Positions 31,399 through 41,052 of a stretch of 64,000 bases of DNA are shown piece by piece. Made by a program: the position numbers and the translations under genes. This DNA is from Microtetraspora glauca. Lineage in GTDB: Bacteria; Actinomycetota; Actinomycetes; Streptosporangiales; Streptosporangiaceae. The stretch spans positions 496,001-560,000 of the forward strand of contig BBYL01000007.1 of assembly GCA_001570385.1 (NCBI GenBank). Reading direction: 5' to 3'. The stretch's first letter is position 1. Each line of letters begins with the position of its first letter. The notes beneath the pieces are model-generated. The model saw only the letters and a program-made list of their open reading frames with translations. It did no database searches and was not told where the DNA came from.

Positions 31399-32160
31399 TC
31401 AGGGGGCGGCGTTCGGGTGGGCGACCCCGTTGCGGTACGCGTACGCGACCGCCTGGGCCCGATCCCGCAGGCCGGCCTTGGCGAAGAGATTGTTGATGTG
31501 CGTCTTCACGGTCGCCTCGCTGATGAACAGCCGGGCGGAGATCTCCGCGTTCGACAGGCCGTGGGCGATGAGCCGCAGGACCTCCAGCTCGCGCGGGGTC
31601 AGGCCGTCGTGCGCCGCCGTCCCGGGGGCGGCCGGGGAGGGCTCCGGGGCCGGTGACGGGAACACGGGCGCGGGCGGTGCCGACCCGGAGGGGGACGGCG
31701 CGGACGAGGACGGCGCGGACGGCACGGGGGCGTCGGGAAGGGCCGTCACGGTGCTGATCAGGCGGCGTTGCACGCCGGGGTCGAGCTGGGCGTCGCCGTT
31801 CATGACCGCCGCCACGGCCCTCGCGATCTCGTCGGCGTCGGCGCTCTTGGTGAGGAACCCGCGCGCCCCGGCCCGGAGCGCGGCGAAGACCGACTCGTCG
31901 TCCGCGTACGTGGTGAGGACGACGACCTGGGTGTCAGGGAACTCCGCGCGGATCCGGCGGGTGGCCTCGACGCCGTCCATCCGGGGCATCCGCAGGTCCA
32001 TCAGCACCACATCCGGCCGCTCGGAGGCGACCAGGCGCAGTGCGGCCGCGCCGTCGCCCGCCGACCCGACGACCTCGATCCCGGGGAGGAGGCCGAGCAG
32101 GAGCACCAGCCCCTCGCGGACCACCGACTGGTCGTCCGCGACCAGCACCCGGGCGGTCAC
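31399..32160 (-). CDS. NarL/LuxR-family response regulator
   Basis: A 253-aa response regulator. The receiver has D9-D10, phosphoacceptor D55 (L-M-D-L-R-M-P), and T and K switch residues in V-V-L-T-T and L-T-K-S. The LuxR helix-turn-helix begins L-T-P-R-E-L-E-V-L-R-L-I-A-H-G. The domains are separated by a Ser/Ala/Pro linker of about 50 residues, longer than usual. The GTG start overlaps the kinase stop by 4 bp (GTGA), so the two are translationally coupled. Targets are unknown. Confidence 0.93.
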   Translation of the reverse strand: MTARVLVADDQSVVREGLVLLLGLLPGIEVVGSAGDGAAALRLVASERPDVVLMDLRMPRMDGVEATRRIRAEFPDTQVVVLTTYADDESVFAALRAGARGFLTKSADADEIARAVAAVMNGDAQLDPGVQRRLISTVTALPDAPVPSAPSSSAPSPSGSAPPAPVFPSPAPEPSPAAPGTAAHDGLTPRELEVLRLIAHGLSNAEISARLFISEATVKTHINNLFAKAGLRDRAQAVAYAYRNGVAHPNAAP

Positions 32161-33272
32161 GCCGGGACCCGCAGCCGCACGCGGAAACCGTCGTCCGTCT
32201 CGCCCGCGTCCAGTGTTCCGCCGAGGAGTTCGGCCCGTTCCCGCATGCCCACGAGTCCGTATCCTCCCCCAGGCGTGCCCGGCGCCTCGGCGGCGGGGTT
32301 GCTCACCTCAAGCTCGCACGCGCCGTCGTGGAAGCCGAGCCGTACGCTCGCGGGTGAGCCGGGCGCGTGGCGGCGCACGTTCGTGATCGCCTCCTGGGCG
32401 GTACGGATCATCGCGAGCTCGGTCTCCGGAGGGAGGCGGCGTTCGGCGCCGGACACGAGGACCGCGCAGTCCCTGCCGGTGGCCGTACGGAACTCGTCGG
32501 CCAGGGCACGCAGCGCGACGGGCAGCGGCGGCAGGTCCTCGCGCAGGGCGGACACGGCTCTGCGGGCCTCCTCGAGGCCGTTCTTGGCCAGCTCTCTGGC
32601 GCGTTCGACCCGTTCCAGCGCGTCCTGGGTCCGGTCGGCGCGCAGCAGCAGTCGGGCGCCCTCCAGATGCACGATCTGCGCGGACAACGAGTGGGCGAGG
32701 ATGTCGTGGATCTCCCTGGCGATGCGGGCGCGCTCGGCCAGCACCGCCTCGCGCGCCTCGGCCTTCCTGGTGGCCCGGCGCTGCGCGATCGAGTAGGTGA
32801 TCAGGAAGGCGACGCAGACGCTGAAGCAGAGGCTCAGGTCCCGCTGCATGTCGCCGCCCGCCGCTCCGGCGAGGAGCAGCCCCGCCAGGGCGACGATCCC
32901 GACCGGCGACGAGCGGCTCAGCGGGTGTCTCGCCGCGGCGGCCCCGACGGTGAAGAGCAGGGCGGCGATGGCCGGGCCGCCCGCGTCCGTCGTCTCGATC
33001 AGGGCGATCGACGCGATGGCGGAGAGGCACAGGGCGGCGATTTTCAGAGGGATCCCCAGGAACACCGGCCCGGGTGATCCTGCTTCCCGCGCGGGAAGCA
33101 GGATCGCGGAGACCAGCGCGGCGGCGACGGCCAGGGTCAGGCCGGTGACGGCGAGCCCGTCTCCGGAGAGGCCGAAACCGGGCGGCGTCGCGGCCTGCCC
33201 GACCACGAACAGCACGATGAGTCCTCCGCGCAGGGCGATGGGGCTGATCGTCGTCTGCCTGCCGGTCGTCAC
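32157..33272 (-). CDS. Sensor histidine kinase (HisKA_3 family)
   Basis: A 371-aa membrane kinase with about five hydrophobic helices in residues 15-165. The HisKA_3 domain follows, with phosphoacceptor His189 in R-E-I-H-D-I-L-A-H-S-L, and an ATPase domain ending G-Y-G-L-V-G-M-R-E-R-A-E. The extracellular loops are short, which suggests sensing in or at the membrane. The gene begins one base after the DUF1453 gene stop and overlaps its response regulator, making a three-gene operon. Confidence 0.92.
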   Translation of the reverse strand: MTTGRQTTISPIALRGGLIVLFVVGQAATPPGFGLSGDGLAVTGLTLAVAAALVSAILLPAREAGSPGPVFLGIPLKIAALCLSAIASIALIETTDAGGPAIAALLFTVGAAAARHPLSRSSPVGIVALAGLLLAGAAGGDMQRDLSLCFSVCVAFLITYSIAQRRATRKAEAREAVLAERARIAREIHDILAHSLSAQIVHLEGARLLLRADRTQDALERVERARELAKNGLEEARRAVSALREDLPPLPVALRALADEFRTATGRDCAVLVSGAERRLPPETELAMIRTAQEAITNVRRHAPGSPASVRLGFHDGACELEVSNPAAEAPGTPGGGYGLVGMRERAELLGGTLDAGETDDGFRVRLRVPA

Positions 33273-33273
33273 G

Positions 33274-33771
33274 TCATGACGTTATCGGCGCCTCAGCCGA
33301 GGATCGTACGGCGATGCCGGGCAGGGCACGGCCCCGCCGGGTCACCAGGAGGGACTGGACGGCGATGGTCACGCCGACGAAGAGAAGTACGGTCGTGGGG
33401 GCCGAGGCGAGCCCCAGGGCGTATCCGGCGCCGAACAGGGCGATCCGCGAGGCGAGCGAGGCCAGCCAGGCCACCAGTGTCCAGCCGGTGCCCTTGGACC
33501 AGGCCGTCCCCGCCGGGTCCCGCCACACCCGCACCGTCGAGGCGCGGAGCACGCCGAAGCCCACGGCGAAGGCGAGTTCCGCGATCAGCATGAGCACGCC
33601 GAGGGCGAGGTGCCGGGTGTCGACGAGGCCGCCACCGGACAGTCCGGCCAGGATCATGAGCCCGGAGAAATAGAGGATCCCGCGCCTCTCGGTGGGGCGC
33701 GTCATCATCTGGCGGTAGACGACGAAAACGACGACGGCGACGCTCATCAGGGCGATCTGCTGGGGTTCCAT
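33274..33771 (-). CDS. CcdC/DUF1453 family membrane protein
   Basis: A 165-aa protein with four or five helices and the family features M-M-T-R-P-T-E-R-R-G near the N-terminus and a G-x-G-W-T-L-V-A-W segment. The function of the family is unclear; Bacillus CcdC was named for its position in a cytochrome c biogenesis locus. Here it heads a two-component operon and may supply or modulate its signal. The ATG is preceded at six bases by TACCTT, indicating a leaderless transcript. Confidence 0.75.
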   Translation of the reverse strand: MEPQQIALMSVAVVVFVVYRQMMTRPTERRGILYFSGLMILAGLSGGGLVDTRHLALGVLMLIAELAFAVGFGVLRASTVRVWRDPAGTAWSKGTGWTLVAWLASLASRIALFGAGYALGLASAPTTVLLFVGVTIAVQSLLVTRRGRALPGIAVRSSAEAPITS

Positions 33772-33777
33772 GCGCCA

Positions 33778-33783
33778 AAGGTA
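33778..33783 (-). promoter_or_regulatory. Leaderless -10 element (TACCTT) of the DUF1453-kinase-regulator operon
   Basis: TACCTT on the minus strand lies six bases before the ATG of the DUF1453 gene, which lacks a ribosome binding site. Confidence 0.55.
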
Positions 33784-33853
33784 GGAAGAAGCGGGTCACC
33801 GCCGGATCGGCGCACGGGTGGAGACCGCGATCTCCACCCCCGGGTGGAGACGG

Positions 33854-34591
33854 TCAGACCGGGAACCGCCCGCGCGCGGCGAGCTCGATCGTCACGACGA
33901 CGGCCAGGGACTCGGCGGCCAGAAGGGCGATCAGCACCGCGAGCTGTACGGCTCCCGCCTGGACCGGCCCCGATCCGGCCAGCATCATGCCGACGAACGC
34001 GCCGGGCAGGGTCACCAGGCCCACGGTCCTGGTCTGGTCCAGCGCCGGTACGAGCGCCTGGGCGGCGGCGGGACGGCAGATCTCCAGCGCCGCGTCACGG
34101 ACGGAGAAGCCCAGCGACAGCGCGGCCTCCACCTCGCCGTGCCGCTGCCGCAACTCGTCGAGCGCCCTGCGCCCGGACAGGGCCGTCGCGGTGAGGCAGC
34201 CGCCGAGCAGGATCCCGGTGACCGGCACGAGCACGATCCCCCGCACCGGCAGCACGCCGGTGACGATCATCAGAACGAGCACCGGCGCCGTCCCCGCGGC
34301 GACGGGCAGCGCGGCCCACCACACGGCCCTTCCCCGGGTGATCCGCCGACCGGCGGTGACGCTCGCCACGAGGTACATGACGACGAGGAACGCCGCCACG
34401 GCGGGCAGGTACGTGATCGCCCACACGATGGCGAAGGACACCACGGCGAGCTGGACCGCGGCGCGGACGGACGCGGTCAGGATCGCGCGCGAGTGCCCGA
34501 GCCGCCCGAGTACGGCGACCCCGGCGGCGGCGAGGGCGAGAAGCGCCATCACGACGCCGAGCTGGGGGGTGACCGGCAGCAGCGTGTTCAC
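33854..34591 (-). CDS. FetB-like ABC transporter permease (UPF0014 family)
   Basis: A 245-aa membrane protein of the iron-export permease FetB/YbbM family, recognised by the coupling region L-D-Q-T-R-T-V-G-L-V-T-L-P-G-A-F-V-G-M-M and the A-G-S-G-P-V-Q-A segment. FetB normally works with the ATPase FetA. No ATPase gene adjoins it, so the partner must be encoded elsewhere. The GTG start at 34591 matches homologues. It diverges from pcrA. Confidence 0.85.
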   Translation of the reverse strand: MNTLLPVTPQLGVVMALLALAAAGVAVLGRLGHSRAILTASVRAAVQLAVVSFAIVWAITYLPAVAAFLVVMYLVASVTAGRRITRGRAVWWAALPVAAGTAPVLVLMIVTGVLPVRGIVLVPVTGILLGGCLTATALSGRRALDELRQRHGEVEAALSLGFSVRDAALEICRPAAAQALVPALDQTRTVGLVTLPGAFVGMMLAGSGPVQAGAVQLAVLIALLAAESLAVVVTIELAARGRFPV

Positions 34592-34680
34592 CCGACCGAT
34601 CCTGCCGTTCCCGGGTTCACGCTCGCACACAGGTACGGGTACGGCCCGTGATCGGGGTGCTGGATGTCGGTGGGCGGCCA

Positions 34681-34686
34681 TACCCT
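34681..34686 (+). promoter_or_regulatory. Leaderless -10 element (TACCCT) of pcrA
   Basis: TACCCT lies six bases before the GTG at 34693, the spacing expected for a leaderless transcript. Confidence 0.6.
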
Positions 34687-34692
34687 AGGGAC

Positions 34693-36954
34693 GTGTCCAC
34701 CCGAGCCATCACCCATCCTTTGCTCGACGGTCTCAACCCGCACCAGCGGGAGGCCGTCGTCCACCAGGGCAGCCCCCTGCTCATCGTCGCCGGGGCCGGC
34801 TCGGGCAAGACCCGGGTGCTCACCCATCGCATCGCGTACCTGCTGTCGGAGCGGGGCGTCCAGCCGGGCGAGATCCTGGCGATCACCTTCACCAACAAGG
34901 CCGCCAAGGAGATGAAGGAGCGGGTCGACCGGCTCATCGGTCCCCGGTCCAAGGCCATGTGGGTGATGACCTTCCACAGCGCGTGCGTGCGCATCCTGCG
35001 CCGGGAGGCCAAGCGGCTCGGCTTCACGAGCAGCTTCTCGATCTACGACCAGGCCGACGCGCAGCGGCTCATGGCGATGGTCTGCCGCGAGCTGGACCTC
35101 GATCCCAAGCGATACCCGCCCAAGTCGTTCTCCGCCCAGGTCAGCAACTTCAAGAACGAGCTGATCGACTACGAGACGGCGGCCGACAACGCGAAGACGC
35201 ATCTGGAGCGCACGCTCGCCGAGGCGTACCGCACCTACCAGGCGCGGCTCACCGAGGCCGGCGCGATGGACTTCGACGACCTGATCATGCTCACCGTCAC
35301 GCTGTTCCAGCTCTTTCCCGAGGTGGCCGAGCACTACCGCCGCCGCTTCCGGCACGTGATGGTCGACGAGTACCAGGACACCAACCACGCGCAGTACGCC
35401 CTCGTCCGCGAGCTGGTCGGGCGGCCCGAGCTGAGGACGGCCGACGGCGACCTGGTCCGCCCGTCGGACTCGGGCGAGGAGCGGGTCGAGCCCGCCGAGC
35501 TGGTCGTGGTGGGCGACGCCGACCAGTCGATCTACGCCTTCCGCGGCGCGTCGATCCGCAACATCCTGGAGTTCGAGCGCGACTATCCGGACGCGAAGAC
35601 GATCCTGCTGGAGCAGAACTACCGCTCCACCCAGACGATCCTCAACGCCGCGAACGCGGTGATCGCGCGCAACGAGAGCCGCAAGCCCAAGAACCTCTGG
35701 TCCGACCAGGGCGCCGGCCCCAAGATCATCGGATACGTCGCGGACAACGAGCACGACGAGGCCATGTTCGTCGCCCAGGAGGTCGACCGGCTCTCCGACG
35801 AGGACGACGTCACCCCGGGCCAGGTGGCCGTCTTCTACCGGACCAACGCCGCCTCGCGCGTCTTCGAGGAGGTCTTCATCCGGACCGGCCTGCCGTACAA
35901 AGTGGTGGGCGGGGTGCGCTTCTACGAGCGCAAGGAGGTCAAGGACCTGCTCGCCTATCTGCGCGTGCTGGCCAACCCGTACGACACCGTCTCGCTGCGC
36001 CGGGTGCTGAACGTGCCCAAGCGCGGCATCGGCGACCGGGCCGAGGCGATGATCGAGGCGTTCGCGAGCCGCGAGCGGATCAGCTTCTGGGAGGGCCTGC
36101 GGCGGGCCGACGAGGCGCACGGGCTGGCCACCCGCTCGCTGAACGCGATCAGGGAGTTCACCGCCCTGCTCGACGATCTCCGGGCCAAGGAGTTGTCGCT
36201 GTCCGAGCTCGCCGAGGAGGTGCTGGGCGCCACCGGCTACCGCACCGAGCTGGAGACCTCGGGCGACCCGCAGGACGAGAGCCGCCTGGAGAACCTCAAC
36301 GAGCTGATCGCGGTGGCCGCGGAGTTCGAGGAGGCCAACCCGGACGGCACGCTGGTCGACTTCCTGGAGCAGGTCTCGCTGGTCGCCGACGCCGACCAGA
36401 TCCCCGAGGGCGAGGACCACGGCGGCGTCGTCACGCTGATGACCCTGCACACCGCGAAGGGCCTGGAGTTCCCCGTGGTGTTCCTCACCGCGATGGAGGA
36501 CGGCGTCTTCCCGCACATGCGGTCCATGGGCGACCCCAAGGAGCTGGAGGAGGAGCGGCGCCTCGCCTACGTCGGCATCACCCGCGCCCAGCGCCGGCTC
36601 TACCTGTCCCGCGCGGCCGTACGGTCCTCGTGGGGGTCACCGGCGTTCAACCCGGCGTCACGGTTCCTGTCTGAAGTGCCGAACGACCTCGTCGAGTGGC
36701 GCAGCGACCCGGCCAAGACCGCATGGGGCGCGGCCATCTCGCGCGAGCCCCGCCGTACTGCGGCTCCCGCCAAGGCGGGCGGGCGGGCCATCCCGCATCT
36801 GGCGCCCGGCGACCGGGTCACCCACGACAGCTTCGGCCTGGGCACGGTTGTGGCGGTGGAGGGCGAGGCCGAGAAGACCCGGGCCAAGATCGACTTCGGC
36901 TCCGGCGGCGAGAAGACCCTGATGCTGGCCTACGCCAAGGTCGAGAAGCTCTGA
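34693..36954 (+). CDS. pcrA: ATP-dependent DNA helicase PcrA (UvrD/Rep family)
   Basis: A superfamily 1A 3'-5' helicase acting in repair, replication restart and transcription-coupled processes. Walker A is G-A-G-S-G-K-T at residues 34-40. Motif II is D-E-Y-Q-D-T, motif IV has Q-N-Y-R-S-T, motif V has L-M-T-L-H-T-A-K-G-L-E, and motif VI is R-R-L-A-Y-V-G-I-T-R-A. The C-terminal Tudor-like domain (G-D-R-V-T-H-D-S-F-G-L-G-T-V) that contacts RNA polymerase in PcrA is present. At 753 aa the length is standard. GTG 34693 was preferred over an in-frame upstream start at 34648 because of its leaderless -10. A strong hairpin follows. Confidence 0.96.
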   Translation: MSTRAITHPLLDGLNPHQREAVVHQGSPLLIVAGAGSGKTRVLTHRIAYLLSERGVQPGEILAITFTNKAAKEMKERVDRLIGPRSKAMWVMTFHSACVRILRREAKRLGFTSSFSIYDQADAQRLMAMVCRELDLDPKRYPPKSFSAQVSNFKNELIDYETAADNAKTHLERTLAEAYRTYQARLTEAGAMDFDDLIMLTVTLFQLFPEVAEHYRRRFRHVMVDEYQDTNHAQYALVRELVGRPELRTADGDLVRPSDSGEERVEPAELVVVGDADQSIYAFRGASIRNILEFERDYPDAKTILLEQNYRSTQTILNAANAVIARNESRKPKNLWSDQGAGPKIIGYVADNEHDEAMFVAQEVDRLSDEDDVTPGQVAVFYRTNAASRVFEEVFIRTGLPYKVVGGVRFYERKEVKDLLAYLRVLANPYDTVSLRRVLNVPKRGIGDRAEAMIEAFASRERISFWEGLRRADEAHGLATRSLNAIREFTALLDDLRAKELSLSELAEEVLGATGYRTELETSGDPQDESRLENLNELIAVAAEFEEANPDGTLVDFLEQVSLVADADQIPEGEDHGGVVTLMTLHTAKGLEFPVVFLTAMEDGVFPHMRSMGDPKELEEERRLAYVGITRAQRRLYLSRAAVRSSWGSPAFNPASRFLSEVPNDLVEWRSDPAKTAWGAAISREPRRTAAPAKAGGRAIPHLAPGDRVTHDSFGLGTVVAVEGEAEKTRAKIDFGSGGEKTLMLAYAKVEKL

Positions 36955-37064
36955 CGCGGGCCCGCGCCGGGCGACCTCCGGTCCGGGTCCCTTGATCTGA
37001 GCCCTCCTGCGCGCGTTCTCCCGCGAGCGCTCGCGTCTCCCTCGGATCTCGGGCGTGACGCGGG

Positions 37065-37102
37065 AGGGCCCCGCGGAACCGTCTCCGGTCCCGCGGGGCC
37101 CT
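37065..37102. terminator. Bidirectional hairpin between pcrA and a convergent exported-protein gene
   Basis: AGGGCCCCGCGG and CCGCGGGGCCCT form a perfect 12-bp stem with a 14-nt loop between convergent genes. Confidence 0.75.
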
Positions 37103-37135
37103 CGCCTGCCTGCTGCTACGTCCGCTGGGCGGCGG

Positions 37136-38032
37136 TTACTTCCTGGCCGCCATCATGCCGGGCGTGATGATGGTGGGCACCTCCGGCATGGAGCCGTCGA
37201 TGTCGGCCGTCGTGGCGACCTCGCTCGCCGGGGGAGCGGTGATGGAGACCTTCGAACCCCACTTGGTGAACTTGGTGTCGCTGGTCATGTCCATGGCGAT
37301 GGACATCTTCTTGCTCTTCATCGTGTAGGTCGCCGAGGAGGTCACGCGGCGGATGAGCTGGTCCGCGCCGACCCACAGCTTCCAGTTGACCACGGTCTTG
37401 CCGTAGCTCGCGTCCATGTTCCCGAGCTGCTTCTTCAGCTGGGGCGAGGACGCGGCGAGCTGCTTGAGCGTGATGGAACCGCGGTAGAGGGTGGTCCGCG
37501 TTCCGTCGACCGTGCCGCCGTTGCCCTTGGCCTTGGTGGTCGCGAGCACGGCCCGCAGGTTGCGCGCGTCGAACGCGTCGATGAACGTGCCGCCGCCGAA
37601 CGCCGACGGCGAGTTGGTGCCGGGCACCCGGAGCCAGCTCTTGCCCGCGGGCATGAGGTCGTCGTAGATACCGCCGCTGACGTAGGCGGTCCTGCCGACG
37701 GTGATCGTCCGCGTCGGCTCGTTCAGCCCCTGGAGGGACTCCTCGTCCTCGAAGAGGGAGCCGAAGTCGTTCTTGGTCGTGATGTCGGACGCCGCGACGC
37801 CCGAGCGCCCGAACTGGACGTCGCCCTCCGCCCGGAGCTTGAACGCGGTGGTGCCGGCGATGGCGACCTTCCCCGCCGACGTCACGTGGACGCCGCGCTT
37901 GACCTTGAACTGCTTCGTGAGCGCCGAGACCGGGTCGGCCGGGCGGGGCTGCGCCTGCGCGGGGGCGGCGAGCGCGGGAGCCAGAAGTGCTGCGGTGCCC
38001 ACGGAAGCCAAAGTGGCGATAATTCGCCTCAT
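37136..38032 (-). CDS. Secreted LolA/LppX-fold-like protein
   Basis: A 298-aa exported protein with a Sec signal (basic M-R-R, hydrophobic core, cleavage near A-Q-A). The mature part is rich in beta strands and resembles actinobacterial LppX/LprG-like proteins that bind lipids. Features include T-V-G-R-T-A-Y-V-S-G-G, W-L-R-V-P, and a late V-N-W-K-L-W-V-G-A-D-Q-L-I-R-R segment typical of that fold. There is no lipobox cysteine, so it should be released. The ATG follows GGGAGGAA. The family assignment is by pattern only. A cluster of TGATCA sites lies upstream. Confidence 0.7.
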   Translation of the reverse strand: MRRIIATLASVGTAALLAPALAAPAQAQPRPADPVSALTKQFKVKRGVHVTSAGKVAIAGTTAFKLRAEGDVQFGRSGVAASDITTKNDFGSLFEDEESLQGLNEPTRTITVGRTAYVSGGIYDDLMPAGKSWLRVPGTNSPSAFGGGTFIDAFDARNLRAVLATTKAKGNGGTVDGTRTTLYRGSITLKQLAASSPQLKKQLGNMDASYGKTVVNWKLWVGADQLIRRVTSSATYTMKSKKMSIAMDMTSDTKFTKWGSKVSITAPPASEVATTADIDGSMPEVPTIITPGMMAARK

Positions 38033-38366
38033 AGGGGGGTTCCTCCCGTTATGTGCCTTCCCCTCTCGCGGAGAAGGTGATCAAGATAAGGTGATCATGG
38101 TGCATCCTGCCGCGTAATGATCACGGTGAAGTCACGAAATTCCACATTTCCTGTGGATTTCCTGAGGGCTTTCCCGTGGCGTCGTGGACCGTTCCGCTGC
38201 GCGGTCGAGTCCGCCGCTCCCTGGTCGTAGCGTCACGGGAGAGCCGTACGGGGAACGCCGGGGCGGCGGGAGGGGGGGTCCGCACGCCATCTCGGAGGCC
38301 CCGCCTCTTGGACGACGGGGCCGAGTCGGCAAGGATGTGAAACCGGTCGCGTTGCGGGGAGGTCGC
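38033..38366. other. Intergenic region between divergent genes
   Basis: No gene is supported in these 334 bp. They must hold divergent promoters for the exported-protein gene and the B12-binding-protein gene. Visible elements are the TGATCA cluster (38074-38123), a small inverted repeat TCCACA-N5-TGTGGA (38141-38157), and otherwise GC-rich sequence. No riboswitch was recognised. Confidence 0.6.
38074..38123. promoter_or_regulatory. TGATCA site cluster
   Basis: AAGGTGATCA occurs twice as a direct repeat 14 bp apart (38074-38083 and 38088-38097), and a third TGATCA follows at 38118-38123, near-inverted relative to the first two. It is a plausible operator upstream of the exported-protein gene. 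Confidence 0.4.
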
Positions 38367-38765
38367 ATGGGTGCAATTCGGGTTGTTCTTGCTAAGCCGG
38401 GGCTGGACGGGCATGACCGTGGCGTCAAGGTCGTCGCGCGGGCGTTGCGTGACGCGGGAATGGAGGTGGTCTACACCGGCCTGCACCAGACTCCCGAGCA
38501 GATCGTGCAGACCGCGATCCAGGAGGATGCCGGGGCGATCGGCCTGTCGATCCTGTCGGGCGCGCACATGACCCTCTTCGCCCGGCTCATGGAGATCCTC
38601 AAGGAGCAGGAGGCCGAGGACATCGTGGTTTTCGGCGGAGGGATCATCCCCGAGGCCGACATTCCCGAGCTGCGGAAGATGGGCGTCGCCGGGATCTTCA
38701 CACCCGGTGCGACGACGGAAGAGATTGTGGATTGGGTGCGTTCCGCCATCCCTACAGGGATTTAG
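38367..38765 (+). CDS. Stand-alone cobalamin (B12)-binding domain protein
   Basis: A 132-aa protein equal to the C-terminal cobalamin-binding domain of methylmalonyl-CoA mutase. The lower-ligand motif is D-G-H-D-R-G near residue 14, followed by S-I-L-S-G-A-H and V-F-G-G-G-I-I-P. It has no catalytic barrel, so it must serve as the small subunit of a two-part acyl-CoA mutase encoded elsewhere, or have a regulatory role. ATG 38367 has a GGGGAGGT ribosome binding site; longer in-frame starts add unrelated sequence. Its position just upstream of sucCD is notable because mutase products enter as succinyl-CoA. Confidence 0.9.
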   Translation: MGAIRVVLAKPGLDGHDRGVKVVARALRDAGMEVVYTGLHQTPEQIVQTAIQEDAGAIGLSILSGAHMTLFARLMEILKEQEAEDIVVFGGGIIPEADIPELRKMGVAGIFTPGATTEEIVDWVRSAIPTGI

Positions 38766-38933
38766 GATCTTTTGCGTAACTTTGCCGTATCCACCGGTCC
38801 TTGGCAAGGGCTTACCGGGACCCCATGACGTGTTCACGTCCTCGCTAGGGCTAGGCTTCATGCGCGGAAATGCCAGGCAGGTCAACCGGCCTGGCCCTCG
38901 ACATTTAGAAGATCAGCCGAAGGACGGACCCTC

Positions 38934-40115
38934 GTGGACCTGTTCGAACATCAGGCGAAGGAGCTCTTCGCGGAGTACGGCATCCCGGTGCCGCGCGGCG
39001 TCGTCGCGCACACTGCGGAAGAGGCGCGCGCGGCTGCCGAGCAGCTGACCGGCCGTGTCGTCGTCAAGGCCCAGGTCAAGACCGGGGGCCGCGGCAAGGC
39101 CGGCGGCGTCAAGGTGGCGGATGACGCGGGCGACGCTCACGACAAGGCGACGCAGATCCTCGGGATGGACATCAAGGGCCACACGGTCCACAAGGTCCTG
39201 ATCGAGGAAGCCAGCCAGATCGCCGAGGAGTACTACTTCTCCTTCCTCCTCGACCGTGCGAACCGTACGTTCCTGGCCATCTGCTCGGCGGCGGGCGGCA
39301 TGGACATCGAAGAGGTCGCGCACACCGCACCCGAGAAGGTGGCCAAGGTTCCGGTCAACCCCATCGAGGGTGTCGATCTCGCCAGGGCACGCGAGATCGC
39401 GCAGGCCGGCGGCCTGCCCGAGCAGTCGCTGGACGGCGCGGCCGCTCTCATCGAGAAGCTCTGGGCCGTATTCGTCGACGAGGACGCCACACTCGTCGAG
39501 GTCAACCCGATGATCCTGTCGGCCGACGGCCAGGTCAAGGCCCTCGACGGCAAGGTCACCCTCGATGAGAACGCGAACTTCCGCCAGGCGGAGCACGCGT
39601 CCTACGTCGACAAGGCCGCCGAGGACCCGCTCGAGGCGCGGGCCAAGGAGAAGCACCTCAACTACGTCAAGCTCGACGGCACCGTCGGCATCATCGGCAA
39701 CGGCGCGGGCCTGGTCATGTCCACGCTCGACGTGGTCGCCTACGCCGGCGAGGCGTTCCCCGGCACGCCCAAGCCCGCCAACTTCCTCGACATCGGCGGC
39801 GGCGCCTCGGCCGAGGTCATGGCCAACGGTCTGGAGATCATCCTCTCCGACCCGTCGGTGAAGTCGGTCTTCGTGAACGTCTTCGGCGGCATCACCGCGT
39901 GCGACGCGGTCGCCAACGGCATCGTCTCCGCGTTCCAGCTCCTGGAGAGCCGGGGCGAGGCAGTGACGCACCCGCTGGTGGTGCGCCTGGACGGCAACAA
40001 CGCCGCTCTGGGGCGGCAGATTCTGGCCGACGCCGGGCTGCCCCGCGTCGAGCTGGTGGACACCATGGACGACGCGGCCAAGCGCGCCGCCGAGCTCGCT
40101 GCGGTAGGTGCGTAA
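38934..40115 (+). CDS. sucC: Succinyl-CoA synthetase (ADP/GDP-forming) beta subunit
   Basis: The beta subunit binds nucleotide through an ATP-grasp domain and, with SucD, interconverts succinyl-CoA and succinate with substrate-level phosphorylation. The N-terminus [32 protein letters not shown] and L-D-I-G-G-G-A are diagnostic. At 393 aa it is full length. GTG 38934 is set by conservation, with AAGGA about ten bases upstream. The sucC stop and sucD start share one base (TAATG), so translation is coupled. Confidence 0.97.
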   Translation: MDLFEHQAKELFAEYGIPVPRGVVAHTAEEARAAAEQLTGRVVVKAQVKTGGRGKAGGVKVADDAGDAHDKATQILGMDIKGHTVHKVLIEEASQIAEEYYFSFLLDRANRTFLAICSAAGGMDIEEVAHTAPEKVAKVPVNPIEGVDLARAREIAQAGGLPEQSLDGAAALIEKLWAVFVDEDATLVEVNPMILSADGQVKALDGKVTLDENANFRQAEHASYVDKAAEDPLEARAKEKHLNYVKLDGTVGIIGNGAGLVMSTLDVVAYAGEAFPGTPKPANFLDIGGGASAEVMANGLEIILSDPSVKSVFVNVFGGITACDAVANGIVSAFQLLESRGEAVTHPLVVRLDGNNAALGRQILADAGLPRVELVDTMDDAAKRAAELAAVGA

Positions 40116-40990
40116 TGGCTATCTGGCTGACCGAGAACAGCAAGATCATCGTGCAGGGCATGACCGGCGGGGAGGGCACCAAGCACACCCGCCGCATGCT
40201 CGCCTCCGGCGCCAAGGTCGTCGGCGGGGTCAACGCCCGCAAGGCCGGCACCGTCCACGAGGGCCTGCCCGTGTTCGGCACGGTCAAGGAGGCCATGGAG
40301 CAGACCGGCGCCGACGTGTCGGTCGTCTTCGTGCCCCCGGCGTTCACCAAGGACGCCGTCAAGGAGGCCATCGACGCCGAGATCCCGCTCTGCGTGGTCA
40401 TCACCGAGGGTGTGCCGGTCCACGACACCACCGAGTTCTGGGCCTACGCGGGCGCCAAGGGCAACAAGACCCGCATCATCGGGCCGAACTGCCCCGGCAT
40501 CGCCTCGCCCGGCGCGTCCAACGCGGGCATCATCCCGGCGGACATCACCACCCCGGGCCGCGTCGGCCTGGTCTCGAAGTCCGGCACGCTGACCTACCAG
40601 CTCATGTACGAGCTGCGTGACTTCGGCTTCTCCACGTGCGTGGGCATCGGCGGCGACCCGGTCATCGGCACCACGCACATCGACGCCCTCCAGGCGTTCC
40701 AGGACGACCCCGCCACCGAGGCGATCGTGATGATCGGCGAGATCGGCGGCGACGCCGAGGAGCGGGCCGCGGCCTACATCGAGGAGCACGTCACCAAGCC
40801 GGTCGTCGCCTACGTCGCGGGCTTCACCGCCCCCGAGGGCAAGACCATGGGCCACGCGGGCGCGATCGTCTCCGGTTCCGCCGGTACGGCCCAGGCCAAG
40901 AAGGAAGCGCTGGAGAAGGTCGGCGTCCGCGTCGGCAAGACCCCCAGCGAGACCGCACGCCTCATGCGCGAGATCATGCAGTCCCGCTGA
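40115..40990 (+). CDS. sucD: Succinyl-CoA synthetase alpha subunit
   Basis: The alpha subunit binds CoA through a Rossmann domain (I-V-Q-G-M-T-G) and carries the phosphohistidine His247 in [19 protein letters not shown] and [10 protein letters not shown] are also conserved. At 291 aa it is full length. A strong hairpin ends the sucCD transcript. Confidence 0.97.
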   Translation: MAIWLTENSKIIVQGMTGGEGTKHTRRMLASGAKVVGGVNARKAGTVHEGLPVFGTVKEAMEQTGADVSVVFVPPAFTKDAVKEAIDAEIPLCVVITEGVPVHDTTEFWAYAGAKGNKTRIIGPNCPGIASPGASNAGIIPADITTPGRVGLVSKSGTLTYQLMYELRDFGFSTCVGIGGDPVIGTTHIDALQAFQDDPATEAIVMIGEIGGDAEERAAAYIEEHVTKPVVAYVAGFTAPEGKTMGHAGAIVSGSAGTAQAKKEALEKVGVRVGKTPSETARLMREIMQSR

Positions 40991-41052
40991 TCCTCCGCCC
41001 GATCGCCGGATCGCCCGCGCGTCCCTCGCGGGGGCCGATCCCGGCTCGCGAT

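Noticed and set aside
37022..37035. Perfect 14-bp palindrome CGCGAGCGCTCGCG after pcrA
   Set aside because: At this GC content short CG-rich palindromes are frequent, and the stronger hairpin at 37065 explains termination.
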